Shown one piece after another: positions 1 to 5,496 of a stretch of DNA of 5,496 bases. Source of the stretch: Rhodospirillales bacterium Alpha_05. Lineage in GTDB: Bacteria > Pseudomonadota > Alphaproteobacteria > Rhodospirillales > Rhodospirillaceae. The notes beneath the pieces were generated by a model, which was given only the letters and a program-made list of their open reading frames with translations, did no database searches and was not told the DNA's origin. The position numbers and the translations under genes were made by a program. Positions within the stretch are counted from its first letter, which is position 1, and each line of letters opens with the position of its first letter. The DNA is taken from assembly GCA_001603335.1 (NCBI GenBank), contig LUYR01000604.1:1-5496 (forward strand). Direction: 5' to 3'.

Positions 1-1
1 C

Positions 2-277
2 CCCGGCATCCTGCCGGTGACCAACTTCGCCCAGGTGGTGAAGTTTTCGGGCGCGTGCGGTGCGAGCGTGCCGCCGTGGATGCACCGCGCCTTCGAGGGC
101 CTGGACGACGACCCGGAGACCCGCCGCCTCGTCGCCGCCACGGTGGCGGCGGAGCAGGTGCGCGCGCTCGCCGACGACGGCATCGCCGATTTCCACTTCT
201 ACACCCTGAACCGCGCCGACCTGGCGTTCGCGATCTGCCATCTGCTGGGCGTGCGCCCGCAGGTTTCGGCCCGTTAA
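2..277 (+). CDS. metF: 5,10-methylenetetrahydrofolate reductase, C-terminal part (5' end outside window)
   Basis: MetF is a cytoplasmic FAD enzyme that reduces 5,10-methylene-THF to 5-methyl-THF, the methyl donor used by the next gene's product. Only the last 91 codons are present; the frame is open from base 2 to TAA at 275-277. The visible part follows the end of E. coli MetF (296 aa) almost position for position: PGILPVTNF at the start, then WM, then FEGLDDDPETRRLV, then HFYTLNRADLAFAICHLLGVRP just before the stop. The Phe at bases 44-46 aligns with E. coli Phe223, which contacts folate/NADH, and the Arg in TLNRA aligns with Arg279. The FAD-binding residues lie upstream, outside the window. 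The stop is followed 15 nt later by metH, so the two look like one operon. The promoter, and any SAM- or cobalamin-responsive leader, would lie to the left and cannot be judged. Identification is near certain; intactness of the N-terminus is unknown. Confidence 0.96.
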   Translation, partial: PGILPVTNFAQVVKFSGACGASVPPWMHRAFEGLDDDPETRRLVAATVAAEQVRALADDGIADFHFYTLNRADLAFAICHLLGVRPQVSAR

Positions 278-283
278 GGAAGG
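276..283 (+). promoter_or_regulatory. metH ribosome binding site overlapping the metF stop codon
   Basis: The string AAGGAAGG is a good Shine-Dalgarno match. It begins inside the TAA stop of metF (275-277) and ends 9 nt before the metH ATG at 293. The spacing is standard and supports this ATG as the start. The overlap implies that ribosomes terminating on metF sit on the metH initiation region, so translational coupling is plausible. The coupling is inference. Confidence 0.8.
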
Positions 284-292
284 TTTGTTTCG

Positions 293-3200
293 ATGTCCAA
301 GTTTCTCGAGGCTCTCTCCGAGCGCGTGCTGCTGTGCGATGGCGGCATGGGCAGCCTGGTGCAGGCGCTGGATCTGTCCGTCGACGTCGACTTCATGGGG
401 CAGGAGAACTGCACCGAAGTGCTGGTGCTGTCGCGCCCCGACGTGATCCGCGACATCCATAGCCGCTACTTCGCCGCCGGCGCCGACTGCGTCGAGACCG
501 ACACCTTCGGCGGTTCGCCGGTGACGCTGGGCGAGTTCGGGCTCCAGGATCGCGCCTTCGAGATCAACAAGCGCGCCGCCGAGATCGCGCGGGAAGCGGC
601 GGAAGGCTTCGCCGACGGCCGCAGCCGCTTCGTCGTCGGCTCGATCGGTCCGGGCACCAAGCTGCCGAGTCTCGCTCACATCGACTACGACACGCTGGAA
701 GCCGCCTTCGCGATCCAGTGCGAAGGCCTGATCGCGGGCGGCGCGGATTCGTTCCTGATCGAAACCTGCCAGGACCCGTTGCAGATCAAGGCGGCGGTCA
801 ACGGCGCGAAGCTCGCCAACGCCAAGCTCGGCGCGAAGCTGCCGATCATGGTGCAGGTGACGGTGGAGACCACCGGCACGCTGCTCGTCGGCTCCGACAT
901 CGCCGCCGCCGCGACCGCGCTCCATGCCCTCGACATCGACAGCCTCGGCCTCAACTGCGCCACCGGTCCGGCGGAGATGGCGAAGCACGTGAAGTGGCTG
1001 GCCGAAAACTGGCCGGGCCTGATCTCGGTGCAGCCGAACGCGGGCCTGCCCGAGCTGGTGGACGGCCAGACCGTCTATCCGCTCAATCCCAAGGAACTCG
1101 CCGACTGGCACGCCCGCTTCGTCACCGAGGACGGGGTGAATTTGATCGGCGGCTGCTGCGGCACCCGGCCCGAGCACATCGCCGCGATCGACGCGATGCT
1201 GAAGGGCATGAGCGGTGCCGCGCTGCGCCCCGCGCCGGTGAAGCGCAGCGTGCATTGGGTGCCTGCCGTTGCCTCGCTCTACAGCCAGGTGACGCTGCGC
1301 CAGGAGAACGCGATCCTCTCCATCGGCGAACGCTGCAACGCCAACGGTTCGAAGAAATTCCGCGAGTTCCAGGACGCCGAGAACTGGGACGGCATCGTCG
1401 GCATGGCGCGCGAGCAGGTGAAGGAAGGCTCGCACACCCTGGACGTCTGCACCGCCTTCGTCGGGCGCAAGGAGCTCCCCGACATGACCGAGGTGGTGTC
1501 GCGCCTGCGCGGCTCGGTCGACGCGCCGCTGGTGATCGATTCCACCGACACCCAGGTGATCGAGGCGGCGCTCAAGCTTTACGGCGGCAAGGCGATCATC
1601 AACTCGATCAACTTCGAGGACGGCGAGGACGAGGCGGAAGCCCGCTTGCTGCTCGCGCGCAAATACGGCGCGGCGGTGGTGGCGCTGACCATCGACGAAG
1701 TCGGCATGGCCAAGCTCGCGGCGGACAAGCTCCGCATCGCCAAGCGGCTCTACGAGTTCGCCTGCGTCAAGCACGGCCTGCCCGCCGCCGATCTGATCTT
1801 CGACCCGCTCACCTTCACCATCTGTACCGGCAACCCGGACGACCGCCGCCTCGGCCTCGAAACCCTGGAGGCGATCGCCGCGATCCATGCCGAGCTGCCC
1901 GAGTGCCAGATCAGCCTCGGCCTGTCGAACGTGTCGTTCGGCCTGAAGCCCGCGGCGCGGCACGTGCTGAACTCGGTCTACCTCGACCACGCGACCAAGG
2001 CGGGGATGACCGCCGCGATCCTGCACGTGTCGAAGATCATGCCGCTGCACGCGATTCCGGAAGACGAACTGAAAGCCGCCGAAGACCTGATCTTCGCGCG
2101 CGGTACGGCGGACTACGACCCGCTCCAGGCGTTCATCGCCCTGTTCGAGAATAAGGACGACACCGCGAAGGAGGTGCGCGCCGAGCCCGCGACCGTCGAG
2201 GAGCGGCTGATCCGCCGTGTCGTCGACGGCAACCGCGTCGGCATCGAGGCCGACCTCACCGCCGCGCTCGAAACCCATCCGCCGCTCGAAATCATCAACA
2301 CCCTGCTGCTCGACGGCATGAAGACGGTGGGCGAGCTGTTCGGCTCGGGCAAGATGCAGCTGCCGTTCGTGCTTCAGTCCGCCGAGACGATGAAGGCGGC
2401 GGTGGCCTTCCTCGAGCCGTTCATGGAGCGGGTCGAGGGGGAAGAGAAGGGCACCATGGTGCTGGCGACGGTGAAGGGCGACGTCCACGACATCGGCAAG
2501 AACCTCGTCGACATCATCCTCACCAACAACGGCTACAAGGTGATCAACCTCGGCATCAAGCAGCCGGTGGAAGACATCCTGAAGGCGGCGGTGGAACACA
2601 AGGCCGACATCATCGGCATGTCGGGCCTTTTGGTGAAGTCCACGGTGATCATGCGCGAGAACCTGATCGAGATGGCCAAGCGCGGCATGACCACGCCGGT
2701 GATTTTGGGCGGCGCGGCGCTCACCCGCAAATACGTCGAGGAAGACTGCGTCGACGCCTACGCGACCTGCGGTCGTGTCGCCTATGGCCGCGATGCCTTC
2801 GACGATCTCGAACTCATCGCCAAGGCGATGGACGGCACTTTCGACGCCTACCTCGCCGAGCGTCAGGCGAAGCGTGCCGGGCGGCCGTCGAACCAGCGCC
2901 GCGAACTCGGCCGCGCCAAGCGCCCGACCGAGCGCCCGGTGGACGTGGAAGCCCTGGCCCTGCGCCGCGCCGAGCTGGCGAAGGTGGCCGAGGTGCCGAA
3001 GCCGCCGTTCTGGGGCGCGCGGGTGGTCGACGAGGTGCCGCTCAAGGCGCTGATTCCGTTCGTCAACGAGCGCATGCTCTACCAGTTCCAGTGGGGCTAC
3101 AAGAAGCAGGGCAAGAGCCTCGCCGACTGGTCCGCCTGGGCGGCGAAGGAGGTGCGGCCGATCTTCCACGACCTCGTCGCCCGCTGCGAGCGCGAGCAGA

Positions 3201-3784
3201 TTTTGAAGGCGCAGGCGGTCTACGGCTTTTGGCCGTGCGCGTCGGACGGCGACGCGGTTGTGCTGTTCGATCCCGAGACCGACGCCGAGGTCGCGCGCTT
3301 CGGCTTCCCGCGCCAGAGCTCGGAGGACGGCCTCTGCATCGCCGACTTCTTCCGCGACATCTCCTCGGGCGAGCGCGACGTGATCGGCCTGCAGGCGGTG
3401 ACGGTGGGGGCGAAGGCCTCGGAAACCGCGCGCCAGTGGTTCGCCGCCGACAAGTACCAGGACTACCTTTACCTCCACGGCGTCTCGGTGGAAATGGCGG
3501 AAGCGATGGCGGAATACACCCACAAGCGCATCCGCGCCGACTTGGGCTACGCCGCCGAGGACGACCGCGACATCGAGAAGATGCTGTCGCAGGGCTACCG
3601 CGGCTCGCGCTATTCCTTCGGCTATCCGGCCTGCCCCAACCTCGAGGACCAGGGCGCGCTGCTCAAGCTCCTGGGTGCGGACCGCATCGGCATCACCTTG
3701 TCCGACGAGTTCCAACTCGAGCCCGAGCAGTCCACCTCGGCGATCGTCGTGCTTCACCCGCAGGCGAAATACTTCGGCGTCTGA
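293..3784 (+). CDS. metH: Cobalamin-dependent methionine synthase, full four-module protein
   Basis: Transfers a methyl group from 5-methyl-THF to homocysteine via enzyme-bound cobalamin, giving methionine and THF in the cytoplasm. Modules in order: homocysteine domain (about 1-310) with zinc ligands Cys222 (GLNCATGP) and Cys288-Cys289 (GGCCGT); pterin domain (about 335-600) with SIGERCNANGSKKF from 343, IDST at 415 and LSNVSFGL around Asn546; four-helix cap (about 635-725) with MQLPFVLQSAETM from 688; Rossmann B12 domain (about 726-850) with DVHDIG, where His732 is the cobalt ligand and Asp730 and Ser783 complete the E. coli Asp757-His759-Ser810 network, plus GGAAL at 806; AdoMet reactivation domain (about 885-1163) with RYSFGYPACP from 1106. 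An Arg/Lys-rich linker (about 850-885) precedes the last module. At 1163 aa it is shorter than E. coli MetH (1227): it lacks part of the N-terminal region and about 36 C-terminal residues. The pterin domain reads more like cyanobacterial-type MetH. All key residues are present, so it should be active. It follows metF directly. Confidence 0.98.
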   Translation: MSKFLEALSERVLLCDGGMGSLVQALDLSVDVDFMGQENCTEVLVLSRPDVIRDIHSRYFAAGADCVETDTFGGSPVTLGEFGLQDRAFEINKRAAEIAREAAEGFADGRSRFVVGSIGPGTKLPSLAHIDYDTLEAAFAIQCEGLIAGGADSFLIETCQDPLQIKAAVNGAKLANAKLGAKLPIMVQVTVETTGTLLVGSDIAAAATALHALDIDSLGLNCATGPAEMAKHVKWLAENWPGLISVQPNAGLPELVDGQTVYPLNPKELADWHARFVTEDGVNLIGGCCGTRPEHIAAIDAMLKGMSGAALRPAPVKRSVHWVPAVASLYSQVTLRQENAILSIGERCNANGSKKFREFQDAENWDGIVGMAREQVKEGSHTLDVCTAFVGRKELPDMTEVVSRLRGSVDAPLVIDSTDTQVIEAALKLYGGKAIINSINFEDGEDEAEARLLLARKYGAAVVALTIDEVGMAKLAADKLRIAKRLYEFACVKHGLPAADLIFDPLTFTICTGNPDDRRLGLETLEAIAAIHAELPECQISLGLSNVSFGLKPAARHVLNSVYLDHATKAGMTAAILHVSKIMPLHAIPEDELKAAEDLIFARGTADYDPLQAFIALFENKDDTAKEVRAEPATVEERLIRRVVDGNRVGIEADLTAALETHPPLEIINTLLLDGMKTVGELFGSGKMQLPFVLQSAETMKAAVAFLEPFMERVEGEEKGTMVLATVKGDVHDIGKNLVDIILTNNGYKVINLGIKQPVEDILKAAVEHKADIIGMSGLLVKSTVIMRENLIEMAKRGMTTPVILGGAALTRKYVEEDCVDAYATCGRVAYGRDAFDDLELIAKAMDGTFDAYLAERQAKRAGRPSNQRRELGRAKRPTERPVDVEALALRRAELAKVAEVPKPPFWGARVVDEVPLKALIPFVNERMLYQFQWGYKKQGKSLADWSAWAAKEVRPIFHDLVARCEREQILKAQAVYGFWPCASDGDAVVLFDPETDAEVARFGFPRQSSEDGLCIADFFRDISSGERDVIGLQAVTVGAKASETARQWFAADKYQDYLYLHGVSVEMAEAMAEYTHKRIRADLGYAAEDDRDIEKMLSQGYRGSRYSFGYPACPNLEDQGALLKLLGADRIGITLSDEFQLEPEQSTSAIVVLHPQAKYFGV

Positions 3785-3873
3785 GCGCTTAGGGTCTTGT
3801 TCTCGGGCAGTGGTGGTCCCACGATTTAAGCTGCCCGAGACATAGGGTTTGGGGGGAACCGACGGACACCGGC
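3785..3873. other. Intergenic spacer between metH and the GGDEF-like gene
   Basis: This 89-nt spacer is the only sizeable non-coding stretch in the window. Apart from the inverted repeat at 3801-3840 it contains an A/T-rich patch, GATTTAAG at 3823-3830, inside the loop, and a G-run at 3851-3856. No convincing -35/-10 pair is visible: TTGTTC at 3797-3802 is 21 nt from ATTTAA at 3824-3829, which is too far apart for a standard sigma-70 promoter. If the downstream gene has its own promoter it should lie here or inside the end of metH. Confidence 0.6.
3801..3840. terminator. Perfect 10-bp inverted repeat after metH; possible terminator or operator
   Basis: TCTCGGGCAG (3801-3810) and CTGCCCGAGA (3831-3840) are exact reverse complements, separated by a 20-nt loop. 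The stem has seven G:C pairs and begins 16 nt after the metH stop, which fits a transcript-ending hairpin for the metF-metH operon. It is not followed by a T-run on either strand (the downstream sequence is CATAGGGTTTGGGGGG), so it is not a textbook intrinsic terminator. It may instead stabilise the metH mRNA 3' end, or act as a binding site in the leader of the next gene. The arms are exact; the function is inferred. Confidence 0.5.
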
Positions 3874-4863
3874 ATGGACGACTTCACCGAAAGCCCGGAA
3901 CTGGCACTGGCGGCCGCACGGCGCGCGACCGAGGCGATGACCCTTCACGGGGTGGTGCCCCATCCGCGCAACTATGCGCTTTGGTACGTCTATTGCGCGG
4001 GCACGCTGCTGCCGCTCAACCGCGCCATCGACGCCGCCATCGACGCCGGCCAGCCCTTCACCGAGGCGCGCTGCGCCAGCCTGCACGCACGCTTTCTCGA
4101 TTCCGAGTCCGGCATCGAGGCGGCGAGCGAGAGCGTGCGCCAGAGCGTGCTGCGGGCGATGGAGTACGTCGGCGCGGCGCACCGCAGCGCCAGCGACTAC
4201 GGCCGCACCATCGAGGCGGTGTCGGATCGCCTCGATAGCGGCGAGCCCGAGGACTTCGCCCTGGTCCTGACCCACGCGGTGGCGGAAACCAAGCGCTTCG
4301 TCGACATCAACCGCTCAATCGAGCAGAACCTTGCGGAAACCTCGCGCGAGATCGCCCAACTCCGCGAACACCTCGACACCCTGCGGCGCGGCAGCCGCAG
4401 CGATCCGGTCACCGGGCTGGCGACGCGGCGGGTGTTCGACATCGCGCTGAAAGAGCACGTCGTCCTCGCGGGGCACGATCAGGAGCCGCTCTCGGTGGTG
4501 GTGATGGATATCGACAACTTCCAGCAGTTCCGCGGCAGCTTCGGCGAGGGCGTCGGCGATCAGGTGTTGCGCCTGATCGGGCGGTCGATCCTCGAAAACG
4601 TCAAGGGCCAGGATACGGTGTCGCGCTACGGCGACCAGAGCTTCGCGGTGATCCTGCCCGACACCCACCGCACCCAGGCCGAGACCACGGCGGAGAGCAT
4701 CCGCGCCGCGCTCGCCGCGCGCAGCATCATCAATCGCCGCACCCAGGCCAACCTCGGCCAGGTCACTCTCTCCCTCCCGCCGCAGGATCTGATCCGCCGC
4801 GCCTGCGAGGCGCTCCACGCCGCCAAGGCCGGCGGTCGCAACCGCGTCGTCAGCGCGCCGTAA
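3874..4863 (+). CDS. Degenerate GGDEF-domain protein, probably catalytically inactive, with N-terminal NYALWY-type region
   Basis: Canonical GGDEF proteins make cyclic di-GMP from two GTP. This 329-aa soluble protein has no membrane segment. Its N-terminal region (about 1-135) carries PHPRNYALWYVYCAG near residues 30-44, a pattern I associate with other alphaproteobacterial GGDEF proteins; its ligand is unknown to me. A helical, probably coiled-coil linker follows (about 138-172). The GGDEF fold starts at SDPVTGLATRR (from 176) and runs to the end. The fold is recognisable (VMDIDNF, GEGVGDQVLRLIG, SRYG, FAVILP), and Asp212 of the first metal site is kept. However, the signature is GDQSF (253-257), the guanine-binding Asn and Asp are Arg220 and Gly221, and the inhibitory RxxD is KGQD (244-247). 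Cyclase activity and product feedback are therefore unlikely; a regulatory or scaffold role is inferred. ATG 3874 is the only in-frame start seen nearby. Its Shine-Dalgarno is poor (a G-run 17 nt upstream, or a weak GACGGA), hinting at low expression. Confidence 0.9.
   Translation: MDDFTESPELALAAARRATEAMTLHGVVPHPRNYALWYVYCAGTLLPLNRAIDAAIDAGQPFTEARCASLHARFLDSESGIEAASESVRQSVLRAMEYVGAAHRSASDYGRTIEAVSDRLDSGEPEDFALVLTHAVAETKRFVDINRSIEQNLAETSREIAQLREHLDTLRRGSRSDPVTGLATRRVFDIALKEHVVLAGHDQEPLSVVVMDIDNFQQFRGSFGEGVGDQVLRLIGRSILENVKGQDTVSRYGDQSFAVILPDTHRTQAETTAESIRAALAARSIINRRTQANLGQVTLSLPPQDLIRRACEALHAAKAGGRNRVVSAP
4024..4047 (+). repeat. Exact 12-bp tandem duplication inside the GGDEF-like gene
   Basis: GCCATCGACGCC occurs twice back to back (4024-4035 and 4036-4047), encoding AIDA-AIDA in the N-terminal region just after the NYALWY motif. 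The unit is a multiple of three, so the frame is preserved. It may be a small slippage duplication or simply a helical heptad-like Ala/Asp repeat under the local codon bias. Confidence 0.7.
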
Positions 4864-4871
4864 AATCTGTT
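4864..4871. other. 8-nt gap between convergent stop codons
   Basis: The stops of the GGDEF-like gene (TAA, 4861-4863) and the CLC gene (TGA on the minus strand, 4872-4874) are separated by only 8 bases. No hairpin with a T-run fits in or immediately beside the gap, so each transcript probably reads into the opposing gene before ending. Confidence 0.7.
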
Positions 4872-5496
4872 TCAGTCGAAGCGGCGCTGGCCGCCGATGA
4901 TCGGCGTGGCGATCGCCTCGGGCTCGACCGGGTCGCTGATGTCGGTGCGCAGCGTCGGCGGCTTCGGCGCGGTCTTCGCCATCAGGAAGCGCAGCGCCAG
5001 CGCCTTGTAGAGCGGGTGCGGGCAGACGATGCGCGACACGCCGAAGGCGAGGAACGAGGTCGCCATCAGGGGCACGGTCAGCCCCTGGTTGGAGGTCATT
5101 TCCATCACGATCACCGCCGCGGTGATCGGCGACTGCACCACGCCGGTGAAATACGCCGCCATGCCGAGGAGGATGCAGGCGTTGGCCGGGGTGTCGGGGA
5201 GGAAGCGCGAGACCGTCTCGCCCAGGCCCGCACCCGCCGAGAGCGAGGGCGAGAACAGGCCGCCTGGAATGCCGCTCAGGTAGGAGACGGCGGTGGCGAG
5301 CATCTTGAGCGGGAAGTAGGCGACCGAGAGGTCCTCGCCGCCCAAGAGCGCGCGGGCCTCGTTGTAGCCGGTGCCGTAGGTGGTGTTGCCCGAGGCCAGG
5401 CCGATGCAGGCGAGGGCGAGGCCGCAGCAGGCGGCGAACGCTATCGGCCGCGCCCTGGCGAAGCGCCCGACCGCGCCCGGCAGTCCGCGCTGGCTC
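4872..5496 (-). CDS. CLC-family chloride channel or Cl-/H+ antiporter, C-terminal part (5' end outside window)
   Basis: CLC proteins are inner-membrane homodimers that move chloride, often in exchange for protons. The minus-strand frame is open from the right edge (base 5495) to TGA at 4872-4874, giving about 207 residues of an expected 400-550. Visible landmarks: YGTGYNEARALL near the start; SGIPGGLFSPSL, the conserved GxFxP anion-site motif, with its Phe (codon 5253-5255) aligning with E. coli ClcA Phe357; the hydrophobic helices GMAAYFTGVVQSPITAAV and VIVMEMTSNQGL; and HPLYKALALR, with Tyr (codon 5007-5009) aligning with Tyr445, which coordinates the central chloride. The tail after the last helix is short (about 30 residues) with no CBS domains. 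The external gating glutamate and the internal proton glutamate are encoded outside the window, so channel and exchanger cannot be told apart. An internal TTG near 5345 is not the true start, because family-like sequence continues upstream. The gene converges on the GGDEF-like gene. Confidence 0.93.
   Translation of the reverse strand, partial: SQRGLPGAVGRFARARPIAFAACCGLALACIGLASGNTTYGTGYNEARALLGGEDLSVAYFPLKMLATAVSYLSGIPGGLFSPSLSAGAGLGETVSRFLPDTPANACILLGMAAYFTGVVQSPITAAVIVMEMTSNQGLTVPLMATSFLAFGVSRIVCPHPLYKALALRFLMAKTAPKPPTLRTDISDPVEPEAIATPIIGGQRRFD

Noticed and set aside
718..2154. A 478-codon open frame on the + strand inside metH in another frame
   Set aside because: It is very rich in Arg, Gly, Pro and Ala, has no recognisable domain, and lies wholly within the unmistakable MetH frame. 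Such frames are expected in high-G+C DNA with few stop codons.
3091..3792. A 233-codon open frame overlapping the end of metH
   Set aside because: Low-complexity Arg/Gly/Pro composition and full overlap with the conserved reactivation domain mark it as a frame shadow.
3797..3829. A sigma-70 promoter made of TTGTTC and ATTTAA before the GGDEF-like gene
   Set aside because: The spacing is 21 nt rather than about 17, and both elements overlap the inverted repeat or its loop, so the match is not convincing.
4630..4644. A frameshift or sequencing error converting GGDEF into GDQSF
   Set aside because: The frame is continuous with conserved SRYG before and FAVILP after, and independent active-site positions more than 20 residues upstream are also replaced, so a single local error does not explain it.
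4315..4818. A minus-strand open frame of 167 codons opposite the GGDEF-like gene
   Set aside because: The composition is what the codon bias of the opposite strand would give; there is no family resemblance, and the + strand frame shows a clear GGDEF fold.
5295..5345. A start of the minus-strand CLC gene at the internal TTG near 5345
   Set aside because: Family-like sequence (YGTGYNEARALL and a hydrophobic segment) continues upstream in the same frame to the window edge, so the true start is outside.
1..5496. A novel multi-gene or defence-type system
   Set aside because: All five genes or fragments belong to recognisable families; there are no repeat arrays, integrases, transposases, toxin-antitoxin-like pairs or composition shifts that would mark an accessory island.

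Overview
This window is ordinary, high-G+C proteobacterial chromosome. It carries a methionine/one-carbon locus on the + strand, a small signalling gene behind it, and a convergent transporter gene running in from the right edge. The strongly G/C-biased third positions, the metF-metH pairing, the MetH subtype and the N-terminal module of the GGDEF protein together suggest an alphaproteobacterium, perhaps of the Rhodospirillales type. That placement is inference from gene content, not from a marker gene.

Layout: (1) 2-277, the C-terminal 91 codons of metF (methylenetetrahydrofolate reductase), cut by the left edge. (2) 293-3784, a complete metH (cobalamin-dependent methionine synthase, 1163 aa), 15 nt downstream; its Shine-Dalgarno overlaps the metF stop codon. 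(3) 3785-3873, an 89-nt gap dominated by a perfect 10-bp inverted repeat. (4) 3874-4863, a 329-aa protein with a novel-looking N-terminal region, a helical linker and a degenerate GGDEF domain. (5) 4872-5496, minus strand, the C-terminal part of a CLC-family chloride channel/antiporter, whose stop lies 8 nt from that of the GGDEF gene.

MetF makes 5-methyltetrahydrofolate and MetH passes its methyl group through cobalamin to homocysteine, so the first two genes encode consecutive steps and are almost certainly co-transcribed. The GGDEF-like gene and the CLC gene have no evident metabolic link to them.

The most notable feature is the GGDEF-like protein: the signature reads GDQSF, and the guanine-contacting positions and the inhibitory-site arginine are also replaced. 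It is probably a catalytically dead, non-canonical member. I found no mobile element, CRISPR array, RNA gene or clearly new multi-gene system.
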